Source of the DNA: Sphingomonas paeninsulae
GTDB taxonomy: Bacteria > Pseudomonadota > Alphaproteobacteria > Sphingomonadales > Sphingomonadaceae
NCBI RefSeq assembly: GCF_003660165.1
Contig: NZ_CP032829.1
Location: 1-64,000 of the forward strand
Reading direction: 5' to 3'
Length of the DNA: 64,000 nt
In this document: positions 53,144 to 64,000 of the stretch, piece by piece
Numbering within the stretch: position 1 is the stretch's first letter
Layout: every line of letters begins with the position of its first letter
The notes under the pieces: model-generated
What the model was told of the DNA's origin: nothing
Database searches by the model: none
The model's input: the letters and a program-made list of their open reading frames with translations, nothing else
Position numbers and translations under genes: made by a program

Positions 53144-56056
53144 GCGGATCTCGCCAGCAGTTTACACGATCCCCGTTCACCGGAGCTTTGCCGACGCGCT
53201 GGTCAATGGGTTGATCGCGATGTTCGGACGAGATCGGATGGAGCTGGCGCGGGGTATGATCCTCGTCCCCAACAATCGGGCGGCGCGAGCGATTACCGAT
53301 GCATTCGTGCGGCGAGCCGAGGGCGGGTTACTGTTGCCGCGACTGGTGCCCGTTGGGGATGTCGGAGAGGAAGCGCTGGGGTAGCGCTCGATCCGGCTGA
53401 TGCGGAACCGGTGCCGCCAGCGGTCGATTCGTTGCAGCGACGGTTTATCCTGGCGAGGTTGATTCAGGAGGAGCGGGCGATTGCGCGGTCGCCGGTCGAT
53501 GCTGCTGAGGCGTTGAGGCTGGCGACCGAGTTGGCGGCGACGCTGGATCAGTTGTTGGCGGAGGAGATTGCGCCGAGCCGCTTGAGGGACGTTCAGGTCG
53601 CACAGGAGTTGTCGGTTCACTGGCGGAAATCGCTCGATCTGTTTGGAGTGCTGCTTGATCGCTGGCCTGACGAATTGAAGCGGATCGGCCGGATCGATCT
53701 CGTGACGCGGCGGAATATTTTGCTGCGGCGGGCGGCGGATAATTGGGCGGTTTCGCCACCTCCGGGATTTGTCATCGCCGCGGGAATTACGAGTTCGGCC
53801 AAGCTGGTGACGAATTTGGTATATACGGTTTCTCGTATGGAACGCGGGATGGTCGTGCTTCCGGGAATCGACCTTGCCAGTCCCGATGAGGAATGGGAGG
53901 CGATCAAGGACAACGCGATCGAGAGCCACCCACAGCATCACCTTCGCGCCGTGCTTGACGATATCCGGGTTGCGCGGACTGACGTGAAGCGTTGGCGGTG
54001 GGGCGATGGGCGCGCAAGGCTGGCGGTTCGGGCGCGGGCGGTTTCCAATGCTTTCGCGCCGGCACAGTTTACCGCGAAATGGAATATGCTTCCACCGCAA
54101 CAGGTTAGGCTGAAAGGCGTTACCAATGCGGTGTTCGCGACGCCTGCCGATGAGGCGCAGGGGATTGCGATTGCCTTGCGGGAAGCGCTGGAAACGCCCG
54201 CGAAGACTGCCGCACTGATTACCCCTGACCGGGTGCTGGCGGAACGGGTTGTCGCGCATCTGAAACGCTGGGGCATCGAGGCTGATGACTCGGCGGGCCG
54301 CGCGCTGAGTGACACGCCTTCGGGGACGTTGATTTTGGCGGTGGCGACGGCGGCTGTGGAGCGGTTTGCTCCGGTCGCTTTGCTGGCTTTGGTGAAGCAT
54401 CCGCTGGTTATGACCGAGGCGCGCGCTGACTGGCTGGATGGCGCGCGTGACCTTGATCTTGCCGTAAGGGGACCGCGTCCTGCTCCGGGGTTGGCGGGGC
54501 TGTCGGCGTTTCTGACTGGCGATGAAGAACGCACGAAAGCGCGGCGGAATCGGGCGAATATCTGGTTTCGGGGCGCTGTTTCGTATTTTGAACCACTGGA
54601 AACGGCGTTTGCCGAACCGCATCCGACGCTGGCTTCGCTGGTCGAGGCCATCCGGGTGTGCGTGCAGGCGATTGCTGGCGATAATGCCTGGGCAGGTCCG
54701 GCGGGCCGTGCGGCGGCGGATTTGTTCGATGCTTTGGCTGCGAACAGCCGCGAGGGGCCGCGTGATTTCGATGCGCATGCTCTGGTCCCGCTGCTGAGGC
54801 AGTTGATGGGTGAGATTGCGGTGCGGCCTCCGCAGGGTGGGCATCCACGGATTTCGATCTGGGGGTTGCTGGAGGCTCGGCTGCAACAGGCGGATTTGCT
54901 GGTGCTTGGTGGGTTGAACGAAGGGGTTTGGCCGGCCAGTCCTTCGCCTGACCCTTGGCTCGCTCCACGGGTTCGGATTGAGTTGGGGCTTGGCGGGCTT
55001 GAGCGGCGCGTGGGGTTGGCGGCGCATGATCTGGCGACGGCGCTGGGCGGGCGTGAGGTTTTGATTACGCGGTCAAAGCGGGATGCGCGGTCGCCGACGA
55101 TTGCGTCGCGGTTCTGGTTGCGACTGGACGCGATGACGGGCGGGATCGAGGCAGATACCAAGCTGGTCGATCTGGCGGCGGCGATTGATGAACCGGAACA
55201 ACGCGCGAAGCTGACGAAGCGGCCTGCGCCGACGCCGCCTGCGGATATTCGTCCGCGTCGGATTTCGGTCACGGATGTCGATCGGCTGAAGGCGGACCCT
55301 TATGCGTTTTACGCGAAGGCGATGCTGAAGCTGCCGGTATTGGACGCGATTGACGCCGATCCGGGGCCAGCGTGGCGGGGGACGGCGGTTCATGCTGTGC
55401 TGGATAAATGGGCGAAGAATGACGGGTTCGATCCGGCGAAGTTGCGCGGGCGGGTGACTGAATTGCTGAACGATGCGGGGACGCATCCGTTGTTGCGAGC
55501 TTTGTGGCAGCCGCGTTTGATGGGGGCGATTGACTGGATCGCGGTGCGGATTGCTGAGGATCGGTCGAAGGGGCGGACCGTGATTGCGAGCGAAATCCGG
55601 GGCGAGGCGGAGATTGCGGGCGTTACTTTGACGGGCATTGCGGATCGGGTGGACCGGATCGACGGGGCGCTGGCCGTAGTCGATTATAAGACGGGGAAGG
55701 CTCCGTCGCCAAAGGCCGTGGCCGCCGGGTTTTCGATGCAGCTTGGGTTGTTGGGCCTGATTGCCGAGCGTGGCGGGTTTGCCGGGGTTTCGGGGACGGC
55801 GGGGGCGTTTGAATATTGGTCGCTGGCGAGTGATGGCAAGGGTGGTTTTGGCAAGGTGACGTCGCCGGTTGGGGGGCGTTCGGACTTGGCTCCTAAGGAT
55901 TTCGTGAGCGTTTCGGCGGGGCAGTTTGCGGAGGCTGCGGGGAAATGGCTGACGGGGGATGAGGCTTTTACGGCGAAGCTGGTGCCTGAGTATGCGGTTT
56001 ATGAAGATTATGATCAGTTGATGCGGCGGGATGAATGGTATGGCCGTGAGGATTGA
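53136..56056 (+). pseudogene. addB: Double-strand break repair protein AddB (one -1 frame break as written)
   Basis: Partner of AddA in the helicase-nuclease that resects DNA ends for recombination. Starts MAERISPAVYTIPVHRSFAD, with VPNNRAARAIT where a Walker A loop would be (non-canonical, as in alphaproteobacterial AddB), GGLNEGVWPASPSPDPWL, and a C-terminal nuclease (GIADRVDRIDG, VVDYKTGKAPS). Adding one G at GGGG 53378–53381 removes the stop at 53382–53384 and gives 973 aa. Confidence 0.9.
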
Positions 56057-56065
56057 TCTGGTTTC

Positions 56066-59000
56066 GTGGGTGCTGGTGACCTGTTCGTGAAGGCTTCGCT
56101 CGTTTCTCCTCATGCCCCGTTGAAGGGGCAGCAGCGGACGGCTTCCGATCCGGAGGAGCACGTCTGGTTGTCGGCCAGCGCGGGGACGGGGAAGACTTAC
56201 GTTCTGTCGGCGCGGGTTTTGCGGCTATTGTTGCGGGGCGCGCGGCCGGATTCGATCCTGTGTTTGACGTTTACCAAGGCGGGCGCGGCGGAGATGGCCG
56301 AGCGGGTTCATCAGCGGTTGGCGTGGTGGGTTCGGTTGGACGACACCATGTTGTTCCGCGAGTTGGAGGCGTTGGGGGAGGCTTCCGGGCCTGCTGAGCG
56401 GGAAAATGCGCGGACGTTGTTTGCCAAGGTATTGGAATCGCGTGGGGGTGGTCTGCGGATCATGACGATCCATGCATTTTGCCAGACTTTGTTGGCGGGG
56501 TTTCCGTTGGAAGCCGGATTGATTCCGGGGTTTCGACCTATCGAGGGTCGCGAGGAAGCGGCTCTGGGCCAGAGCGTTTTGGCCGATGTCGTCGTCACGG
56601 CGGAGCGGGAGGGCGACCAGCGGTTGCTCGGTGATTTGAGTGCGCTGAGTCGGCGATTGGGTGAGGATGATGCGCGGCGTTTTCTGTCGCGGGCGGCGCG
56701 GGCTGGTGAGGCTTTGGAGGCTTTACCCGAGGGGCTGGATGCGTTGGTGCGGCGGGCGATGGATGTCCCCGCGGATTTCGATGCGGGCGATATTGCGCTG
56801 GCCTGTAGCGATGGGGCGTTCGACCGGGATGCGCTGTTGGAGCTGGCGCGCATGTATGCGGGTTGGGCGACCAAGACCGGCGAGGCGGCGGCTGATCGGA
56901 TTTCCGAATGGTTGCTGGGGTCGGCTGAACAGCGGGCTGTTGAGCTGTCGGATCTTGCTCTGGTCTGGTTGAACAAGGACGGCGAGTTTCGGAAAAATGG
57001 GCCGAAAGACCCCGGTTTTCCGGCGCTGAGAGAGCGGTTGAATGACTGGTGCGGGGAACTTTGTGGGCTGGCGGCGCGGGCTGCACTGGCGGCGGGGGTT
57101 TCGTCTGCGCTGAACGCGGGGCGGCGCTATGCGCGGGCTTATGATGGGGCGAAGCGGGCGCGGGGGCTGGTCGATTTCGACGATCTGATCCGCATGACCG
57201 TGCGTCTGTTGGGCGAACCGGGGATTGGCGACTGGATCCGGTATAAGCTGGATCAGGCGACCGATCATATTCTTGTCGATGAGGCGCAGGATACGAATTT
57301 GCGTCAGTGGCAGATAGTTGCGGGGCTGGCTTCGGAGTTTTTCTCAGGAGACGGAGCGCGTGAGGATTTCGTGCGGACAATCTTTACGGTTGGCGATTTC
57401 AAACAGGCGATCTTTGGGTTTCAGGGGACAGACCCGGAGCATTATCGTGCGGCGCGGATTGGGTTTGACCGGCAGGCGGAAGGTGCGGGGCGGGAGATTG
57501 TTCAGCTATCGTTGAATGCTTCGTTCCGGTCTTCGCAGCCAGTGCTGGATGTGGTTGATAAGCTGTTGGATGAACTGGGTCATGCGGCGCTGGGCTTGCC
57601 TGAAGCGTCGGAGCCTCATGTGTCGGCGGCCGGTGGTTTTGGGGCGGTGACTTTGTTGCATCCGTTGACCGGGGACAGCGCGGGCGAGGACGATAGCGAA
57701 GAGGGCTGGGTCGAGGATCATGTGCGTAAGCTGGCCGGGGCGCTTGCGAAACAGGTGCGTGGTTGGCTGGCGGTTGGGGGCGAGGAGCGCGTCTGGCTGG
57801 AGCGCAAGAAGCAGTGGTTGCAGCCTGAAGATGTGATGATCCTTGTGCGGAAGCGCGGTGAGTTGGCGGCATTGCTGGTGGCGCGATTGCAGGCGGAGGG
57901 GTTCCGGTTGCGGGCGTCGATCGGTTGCGGTTGCAGGCTCCGCTGGCGGTGAAGGATTTGCTGGCGGCGATGCGCTTTGCGGTGCAGCGTGGAGATGATC
58001 TGACGTTGGCGGCGCTGTTGGTTTCGCCGTTGATGGGCTGGGATCAGGATGCGCTGTTTGCGGCGGCGCATGGGCGCAAGGGATCATTGTGGGATGCTGT
58101 TCCTGAAGGGGCGACGCGAGAGGCTTTGCTGGCGATTTTGAATGCGGCGGACCGGGTTACGCCGTTTCAATTTCTGGAGACTTTGCTGTCGGGGCCGTTG
58201 CAGGGTCGGCGGAAACTGATTGCGCGACTGGGTGAGGAGGCGCGCGATCCGATTGATGAATTGTTGAATGCAGCACTGCAATTCGGGCGCGAGGGGGCGG
58301 CTTCGTTGCAGGGATTCCTCGACTGGTTCGACCGGGGCGAGGGTGAGATTGTCCGTGACGCGATGGGCGCTGGCGATGCGGTTCGGGTGATGACGGTGCA
58401 TGGCGCGAAGGGGTTGCAGGCACCGGTGGTTGTGCTGGCCGATGCGGCGGGCGACCCGGATGCGAGCGGGGCGCGGGGGTTTGAGTGGGTTTTGGATAGT
58501 CTTTATCCCGCAGAGGTTCCGTTGTTCAGGCCGCGTGCTGCGGAGCGGGCTTTGGTTGCGTCGCTGGAGGATGCCGCGAGCAAGGCGGATACGAAGGATC
58601 GGCGGGAGCATTGGCGGCTGTTGTACGTCGCGATGACGCGGGCGGAGGAGCGGCTGGTTGTGGCTGGGTCGCTTGGCGAGCGGGCGAACGGGGTTGTTCC
58701 GGTGGAGAGCTGGCACGCGGCGATTGGGCGGGCGCTGGCTCGGTTGGAGGTTGTCGGTGTGGCCGATGCGGTTTGGGGATCGCGGGCTGATTATGCTGTG
58801 GGGCTTCGGTCGGAGCGGGTGGTTGCGGATGCTGACGGCCCGGCGGCTGTGGCTGGGATAGATGTGCCGGCGTGGTTTCGGATTGCGGCCCCGGTAGAGG
58901 CGCGGCCTCCCCGGCCATTGGCGCCGTCTTCGCTGGGTGTGGATCTGGTCGCCAGCCCGCCGGGGGCGCGGGCAAGGCGGATGCGGCGGAGCGTGGAAAG

Positions 59001-59480
59001 CGGTTGCATGGGTTGTTTGAGCGGCTGCCGGGAATTGCAATCGAGAAACGACCGGCTGCGGGCCTGGCGTGGCTGGGCGATGCTGCGTTGGTCGATGCGG
59101 CGCTCGGCGTGATTGATGATCCGGCGTTTGCGGATGTTTTTGCAGAAGGCGCGTTGGCGGAGGCTCCGATTGCGGGGGTGGTCGATGGCGTGGTGGTGTC
59201 GGGCGTGGTGGATCGGCTGATCGTGACCGACGCGACCGTGACGATTGTGGATTTCAAAACCGGACGGGTGCCGCGTGGGGCGGATGCTGTGCCGGTGCAT
59301 CATCTTCGACAGATGGCTGCTTATGTTGCTGTGGTGGCGCAGATATTTCCGGATCGGGCAGTTAGCGCGGCGCTTTTATACAGCGCAGGACCGGTTTTAC
59401 ACCGATTGTCGGGGGCGGTTTTGGAACGCTGGAAGCCCGGCTTTATCGACGCAATTGAGAATTTGCCCGTTGGCAGTTGA
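56066..59480 (+). pseudogene. addA: Double-strand break repair helicase-nuclease AddA (two -1 frame breaks as written)
   Basis: UvrD-type helicase with a C-terminal nuclease. Walker A SASAGTGKTYVLSARVL, LTFTKAGAAEMAERV, Walker B HILVDEAQDTNLRQW, VGDFKQAIFGFQGT, MTVHGAKGLQAPVV, LLYVAMTRAEERL, nuclease GVVDRLIVTD and VDFKTGRVP. Frames break at GGGG 57898–57901 and GGGGG 58962–58966; adding one G to each yields 1,138 aa. The GTG start is uncertain (56066 or 56087). Confidence 0.92.
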
Positions 59481-59530
59481 GAAGCGCTGATCCGGTGCCT
59501 AGATACTGTTCGACATTCAGGAGATTTTAG

Positions 59531-59851
59531 ATGGCCACCGTTCAAGTTACCGATGCCAGTTTCGCCACAGACGTTATCGGTGCCAGCGGGCCAGTGCTCG
59601 TCGATTTCTGGGCCGAATGGTGCGGGCCGTGCAAGATGATCGGGCCGAGCCTTGAGGAAATTTCGGAAGAACTGGGTGAGAAAGTCACCATCGTGAAGCT
59701 GAACATCGACGACAATCCCGATGCTCCGGCCAAATACGGCGTGCGCGGAATTCCGACGATGATCCTGTTCAAGAACGGTGCGCCTGCCGCGACCAAAGTT
59801 GGTGCTGCGCCGAAATCGCAGCTTAAGGGTTGGCTGGAAAGCGAGCTTTAA
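59531..59851 (+). CDS. trxA: Thioredoxin
   Basis: Small disulfide reductase for cytoplasmic proteins. 106 aa, active site WCGPCK (C31, C34), cis-Pro in [13 protein letters not shown] before the ATG. Follows addA as in many alphaproteobacteria. Confidence 0.97.
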   Translation: MATVQVTDASFATDVIGASGPVLVDFWAEWCGPCKMIGPSLEEISEELGEKVTIVKLNIDDNPDAPAKYGVRGIPTMILFKNGAPAATKVGAAPKSQLKGWLESEL

Positions 59852-59863
59852 GTCCGCAATCGC

Positions 59864-60475
59864 CTATGTCAGCGGGATCATAACCTGGCTGGCATAGGCG
59901 GGCCGCGCACGGAGGCGGGCATACCAGTTTTCGACATGGGGCAGCGTTGGCCGCTCAATCGCGAGGGTGAACCAACTATGGGCATAGACGCCCATCGGGA
60001 TGTCGCCGATCCCGAAGCTGTCGCCCGATAACCACGGACTGATGCCCAACGCATTGTCCAATAGCGCCATTTTTCCAGCGCAATTCTTTGCCGAGCGGGC
60101 GATGGATGCTTCGTCTCTCTGATCGACGGGTGTTCGGATCAGGTTGACGAATGCACGATGCTGGGCTGCGGCATAAGTAAATTGCCAATCCATCCATTTG
60201 TCGGCGCGAGCGCGGGATGCCGGGTCGGTCGGCCAATAGGTTTCGCCACCATAACCTGCTGCCAGGTAGCGCAAAATTGCGTTCGATTCCCAGAGGATGA
60301 AGTCGCCGTCCTCTATAGTCGGAATCAACGCATTGGGATTTTTCGCGAGATAGGGCGTGTCCATTCCGTAAGCGCCGCCAACGTCATGACGAACATGATC
60401 GATGTTCAGTTCATGTGCGAACCATGCGACCTTCTTAACATTGTGCGAGTTCAGGCGTCCCCAAATTGTAAGCAT
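59864..60475 (-). CDS. Glutathione S-transferase family protein
   Basis: 203 aa from the ATG at 60475; a longer start would overlap argJ. Thioredoxin-like N-terminal domain (LTIWGRLNSHNVKKVAW, NALIPTIEDGDFILWESNAILRYLA) and helical C-terminal domain (SGDSFGIGDIPMGVY). Substrate unknown. Starts 5 bases after argJ. Confidence 0.9.
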   Translation of the reverse strand: MLTIWGRLNSHNVKKVAWFAHELNIDHVRHDVGGAYGMDTPYLAKNPNALIPTIEDGDFILWESNAILRYLAAGYGGETYWPTDPASRARADKWMDWQFTYAAAQHRAFVNLIRTPVDQRDEASIARSAKNCAGKMALLDNALGISPWLSGDSFGIGDIPMGVYAHSWFTLAIERPTLPHVENWYARLRARPAYASQVMIPLT

Positions 60476-60479
60476 CGCA

Positions 60480-61705
60480 TTAGCTCCGGTAATCGGCGTT
60501 GATGCTGATGTAACCGTGGGTGAGGTCGCAGGTCCACACGGTCGCGCGACCTTCGCCCAGGCCGATATCGACGCCAATTTCGATGTCAGTGCCTTTCAGG
60601 TGCGAGGCGACGGGGGCTTCGTCATACCCTTCGATAGCCAGACCATTGCGGGCGACTTGCGTGTTGCCGAACCGGATGGACAGGGTGTCGCGGTCGGCGG
60701 GTTCGCCTGCTTTTCCGACAGCCATCACGACGCGACCCCAATTCGCGTCTTCCCCGGCGATGGCAGTTTTTACCAGCGGTGAGTTGGCGATGCTGAGCGC
60801 GATGCGGTGGGCGCTGGCGTCCGACTTTGCGCCCTCGACACGGACTTCGATGAACTTGGTCGCGCCTTCTCCGTCACGGACGACGAGGTGCGCGAGCTGG
60901 CGGCACAGGTCGGCAAGGGCAGCGGCGAAGGCGTCGGCTCCCGCGTCGTCGACGGTGGTTAGGGGCGCGTTGCCCGCCTTTCCGGTGGCGAAGGCCAGCA
61001 CGGTGTCGCTGGTCGATGTGTCGCTGTCGACGGTGATGCAATTGAACGTCGCGCGGTTGGCGGCGGTCAGCATCCCCTGCAACAATTCGGGCGCGATGGC
61101 GGCGTCGGTGAAGATGAAGCCGAGCATCGTCGCCATGTCGGGCGCGATCATGCCGCTGCCCTTTATGATGCCCACAAGGGTTACGGTGCGGTCACCGATC
61201 ACGGCCTGCGTCTGCGCGGCCTTTGCGAATGTGTCGGTGGTGCCGATGGTGTTGGTCGCGTCCTGCCATGAACAGGCGGGTGCGGCGAAGGCGGCCGTCA
61301 GCCCCGCTTCGGCCTTGTCGATGGGGAGCGGCACGCCGATCACGCCGGTCGAGGCGATGAACACGTCGGAGGGCTGGCAGTCGAGTTGCCCCGCAACGCG
61401 CGCGGCAATTGCTTCGACGGCGGCGCGGCCACGGCTGCCGGTGAAGGCGTTGGCGTTCCCGGCGTTGACGATCAGTGCGCGGGCATGGCCGAGAGTCAGC
61501 GCGGCGCGGCACCATTCGACTTCGGGAGAGGGGCATTTGCTCTGCGTCGTGACGCCCGCGACGGCGGTTCCGGGGGTGAGTTCCACGAAGGTTAGGTCGG
61601 TGCGGTCCCATTTCTTATAACCCGCGCGGGCGGTGCGCGGGGTTGCGCCAGCGATGTCGGCGAGCGCGGGGAAGGGGCGGGCGAGGGGGAGATGGGCGAG
61701 GACAT
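60480..61705 (-). pseudogene. argJ: Glutamate N-acetyltransferase / amino-acid acetyltransferase ArgJ (one -1 frame break as written)
   Basis: Bifunctional enzyme of arginine biosynthesis. The protein self-cleaves before Thr in MATMLGF; KGSGMIAPDMATM, NCITVDSDTSTSDT and ANWGRVVMAVGKAGE are seen. The conserved start (MSSPISP, ATG at 61705) joins the rest (LARPFPALADIAG) only if one G is added to GGGGG 61685–61689 on the plus strand. Without it the first start is GTG at 61586. Confidence 0.92.
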
Positions 61706-61915
61706 GGGGGTGCTTTTAGCTTAGAAATCGTCGGTTGGAAGGTCGCAAGCCTGATTTTAATGAAACCATTTTGATGCGCGCTCAACCCTTCTCAAATATT
61801 TCTCGGCGTATGACGTATTTGCGCAAAGGCTGATGCTACAGTGCGCATCGTCTGTATTATCAATCGACTAATCCGGTAGTCGGTTGGAACATATCGAACA
61901 AAGTGGGGGGACGTG

Positions 61916-62140
61916 ATGAATCCAATTCGAAAGTCTTTGACATGGACTTGGGAGAACTTTGAGAAGGTTCTTGCGGCAGTGGGATGGGTAGTAAGTTTTG
62001 GCGTTCCTGCATGGGCCGCGCACGCATCACAATTTCTTATTCAATATCGTCCTCTTTCATGGGTCGGTGTCGGATTTGGAGGTATGCTTGTAATGGCTGG
62101 GGCATACTCGTTGGCCGGTTGGGGCGAGGACTATGGGTAA
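61916..62140 (+). CDS. Small membrane protein in an AT-rich insert (74 aa)
   Basis: ATG 61916 behind GGGGGGACGTG. Two hydrophobic segments (VLAAVGWVVSFGVPAWAA and WVGVGFGGMLVMAGAYSLAG). The flanks and the gene are AT-richer than the surrounding host genes. Not recognised; probably acts with the following gene, whose likely upstream start at 62133 overlaps it. Confidence 0.6.
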   Translation: MNPIRKSLTWTWENFEKVLAAVGWVVSFGVPAWAAHASQFLIQYRPLSWVGVGFGGMLVMAGAYSLAGWGEDYG

Positions 62141-62190
62141 CGGCATCAGTGAAAAGCCGATTTTATCGACAGACAGATCGATTCAATCCA

Positions 62191-62616
62191 ATGGACAATA
62201 TTTTTCAAGCTCAGCGGATAGCCATAGCCGACTTGTGTAATCCAATGGAGCAAGTCGTTCGTCACAAAAAATTTATTGATTGCGAAATACTTGGACCTGC
62301 AAATATCCTAATTATCAATCAGGGTACTGGAAAGCTCGTCGCAAATAGTTTTTCTAAATTTGATGCAGTAATTATCGCTAACGATGCAGTCCCATCATCA
62401 GCAATAGCATTCTTGGATTGTGATTTCGAGCGCTGCACGTTCTATAATGTCGTGCTGTTATTTCAAGAAAGCGCTTCCGAGAACGCAAATAATTTAATCA
62501 ACGGTATGCACTGGATCACGCCAGTTCCAGCCTCATTCAAGCGTACTCCAACAGTGTTACCGAATGATGCGAGTTCATCGGTGGCAAAAAAATGGAAACT
62601 GCCCTGGAGCCGCTAA
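62191..62616 (+). CDS. Hypothetical protein, AT-rich, with a pentapeptide-like stretch (141 aa)
   Basis: ATG 62191 opens a frame with NPMEQVVRHKKFIDCEILG, KLVANSFSKFDAVIIAND and FLDCDFERCTFYNVVLLF; the last block resembles one or two turns of a pentapeptide-type beta helix. An ATG at 62133 in another frame (MGNGISEKP) would join if one T were removed from TTTT 62161–62164, giving a longer protein coupled to the membrane gene. Function unknown. Confidence 0.6.
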   Translation: MDNIFQAQRIAIADLCNPMEQVVRHKKFIDCEILGPANILIINQGTGKLVANSFSKFDAVIIANDAVPSSAIAFLDCDFERCTFYNVVLLFQESASENANNLINGMHWITPVPASFKRTPTVLPNDASSSVAKKWKLPWSR

Positions 62617-62676
62617 ACCATTTCTCTCCCAACCCGTTCTGGACGCGTTAACACTGTTTGCGTAAGGGTGTCTCCG

Positions 62677-62949
62677 ATGCGCTTTTTGTTGCTCCTTTCT
62701 GCTTTGTTGTCGGCGATGGTCGGGTCGGGGGCGGTTGCGCGTCCGGCGCTGGCGCAGACGCATCAGGCGGTTGGGCTTGTGGGGGTTTTGGCTCCTAAGG
62801 CGGCAGAGGCGGCTCAGGCGCGGCGGCCGGTTACGGGGTTGCCCCGGATTGTCGATGCGGCTGAGGCTGGCGTCACGGTTGCGACCCGGACTGTGGTTGC
62901 GATTTCGCCGACCGATGCCCCGATCTATGCAATGCGGTTGCGCGTCTAG
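62677..62949 (+). CDS. Small secreted protein with signal peptide (90 aa)
   Basis: AAGGG before the ATG. Hydrophobic signal (MRFLLLLSALLSAMVG) with a likely cleavage after ARPALAQ, then an Ala/Val-rich mature part without recognised domains. Returns to host-like GC. Lies 108 bases upstream of secA. Confidence 0.6.
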   Translation: MRFLLLLSALLSAMVGSGAVARPALAQTHQAVGLVGVLAPKAAEAAQARRPVTGLPRIVDAAEAGVTVATRTVVAISPTDAPIYAMRLRV

Positions 62950-63057
62950 CTTCGCGACGTCTCCGCTCGTTTCGACGGGCCGAATATAACGCTAATTTCA
63001 GCAATATTTTGTCCGGTCCCCATGTGGTCGGCTCTCTCTAAATCACAGGAATTTCCT

Positions 63058-64000
63058 ATGCTCGGCGGTATTGCCAAGGCCATTTTCGGGTCGTCGAACG
63101 ATCGTTACGTCAAATCGCTCGGTTCGATCGTTGCCAAGATCAACGATTTCGAACCGACCATTTCGGTCATGACCGACACTGAACTCGCCAATCAAACTGT
63201 GCTGTTCCGCACACGGCTGGCCGAAGGTGAGAAGCTCGACAATCTGTTGCCCGAAGCCTTTGCGACGGTGCGCGAGGCGGCTTCGCGGACATTGGGTCAG
63301 CGCCATTACGATACGCAGTTGATCGGCGGCATCGTCCTGCATCGCGGCGAGATTGCCGAAATGCGGACGGGTGAGGGAAAGACGCTGGTCGCAACCCTCG
63401 CGTGTTATCTGAACGCGTTGCCTGGGGATGGCGTTCACGTCGTAACTGTTAACGATTATCTGGCACAACGCGATGCTGGGTGGATGGGGCAGGTCTATCG
63501 CTTCCTCGGGTTGACCGTGGGCGTCGTCATTCCCGATATCGGTGAAGACAACCGGCGCGAGGCTTATGCGGCGGACATAACTTACGGGACGAACAATGAG
63601 TTCGGCTTCGATTATCTGCGCGACAACATGAAATACGATCGCGGCCAGATGGTGCAGCGGCCGTTCAATTTCGGCATCGTCGATGAGGTCGATTCAATCC
63701 TGATAGATGAGGCGCGGACGCCGCTGATTATTTCGGGGCCAACCGACGACAAGTCCGAACTTTATATGCTGGTCGATGCAGTCGTGAAGCAGTTCACGGC
63801 GGAAGATTATGAGAAGGATGAGAAGCAGAAGTCGATCATCCTGACCGAGGACGGCACCGAAAAGGCCGAGCGGATGCTGGAGGATGCGGGGTTGCTGGAA
63901 GGCGACAACCTGTACGACATCGAAAATACACAGGTCGTCCATCACCTGAACCAGTCGCTGCGGGCGAACGTGATGTTCAGGCGCGATACCGATTATATCG
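63058..64000 (+). CDS. secA: Protein translocase ATPase SecA (N-terminal part, cut by window end)
   Basis: Motor that pushes preproteins through SecYEG. 314 codons visible. N-terminal DEAD-type domain: [20 protein letters not shown] (Walker A), [29 protein letters not shown] and Walker [22 protein letters not shown]. The start at 63058 gives the conserved [16 protein letters not shown]. No frame damage. Confidence 0.97.
   Translation, partial: MLGGIAKAIFGSSNDRYVKSLGSIVAKINDFEPTISVMTDTELANQTVLFRTRLAEGEKLDNLLPEAFATVREAASRTLGQRHYDTQLIGGIVLHRGEIAEMRTGEGKTLVATLACYLNALPGDGVHVVTVNDYLAQRDAGWMGQVYRFLGLTVGVVIPDIGEDNRREAYAADITYGTNNEFGFDYLRDNMKYDRGQMVQRPFNFGIVDEVDSILIDEARTPLIISGPTDDKSELYMLVDAVVKQFTAEDYEKDEKQKSIILTEDGTEKAERMLEDAGLLEGDNLYDIENTQVVHHLNQSLRANVMFRRDTDYI

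Noticed and set aside
53177-59040. Many long reverse-strand frames opposite addB and addA
   Set aside because: Arg/Pro/Ser-rich products typical of antisense frames in GC-rich genes; the forward strand encodes recognisable AddB and AddA.

Overview
The window is the right-hand part of a temperate podovirus-like prophage (about 1–38,720) followed by Sphingomonadales-type (Alphaproteobacteria) host DNA (38,723–64,000). The host call rests on the proteins (Tig, ClpP, ClpX, AroA, AhcY, a DivL-type kinase, AmgK/MurU, AddAB, ArgJ, SecA), on the gene order divL-tsaE-amgK-murU-addB-addA-trxA, and on high GC with short TTCGACGGGCT-type intergenic repeats. The left end of the prophage lies outside the window.

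Prophage layout. 1–11,450 (+) is a T7-like replication and lysis block: ssDNA-binding protein, endonuclease I, GH108 endolysin, primase-helicase, family A DNA polymerase, 5'-3' exonuclease and a cobalamin-type (class II) ribonucleotide reductase, mixed with many small genes. It ends at a terminator. 11,908–15,867 (-) is a seven-gene operon on the opposite strand: two small proteins, a protein with many CxxC motifs, an M20/M28-like metallopeptidase and three tiny proteins, two of them membrane proteins. Most junctions overlap by a few bases. 15,868–16,873 is a control region with a long imperfect hairpin and an 18-bp direct repeat. 16,874–37,059 (+) is the late block: tail tip, nozzle, ejection proteins, terminase, portal, scaffold, SU10-type capsid, adaptor, SGNH-hydrolase fibre, collagen-like and glycine-rich fibres, and two holin-like genes. 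37,226–38,609 holds a MarR-like regulator and a tyrosine integrase next to tRNA-Leu(UAG). The gene set resembles the SIO1/cobavirus (Zobellviridae) type of podovirus with an integration module added; this placement is inference.

Host layout. tRNA-Leu; tig; a glycosyltransferase; clpP-clpX (chaperone and protease); aroA; then amn and a peroxiredoxin on the minus strand; ahcY; a DivL-like pseudokinase with tyrosine in place of the phospho-accepting histidine; tsaE; the cell-wall recycling pair amgK-murU; addB-addA (double-strand break repair); trxA; then a GST and argJ on the minus strand. An AT-rich pair of unknown genes and a small secreted protein precede secA, which runs off the window.

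Caution. Many genes in both phage and host carry single-base length changes at homopolymers (primase-helicase, polymerase, RNR, nozzle, murU, addB, addA, argJ). Restoring one base at each rebuilds full-length proteins. The presence of the same lesion in housekeeping genes argues for sequencing or assembly error rather than decay. Genes typed here as pseudogene are broken only as written. Several phage genes also lack an ATG/GTG/TTG where their protein should begin and show ATC there instead.
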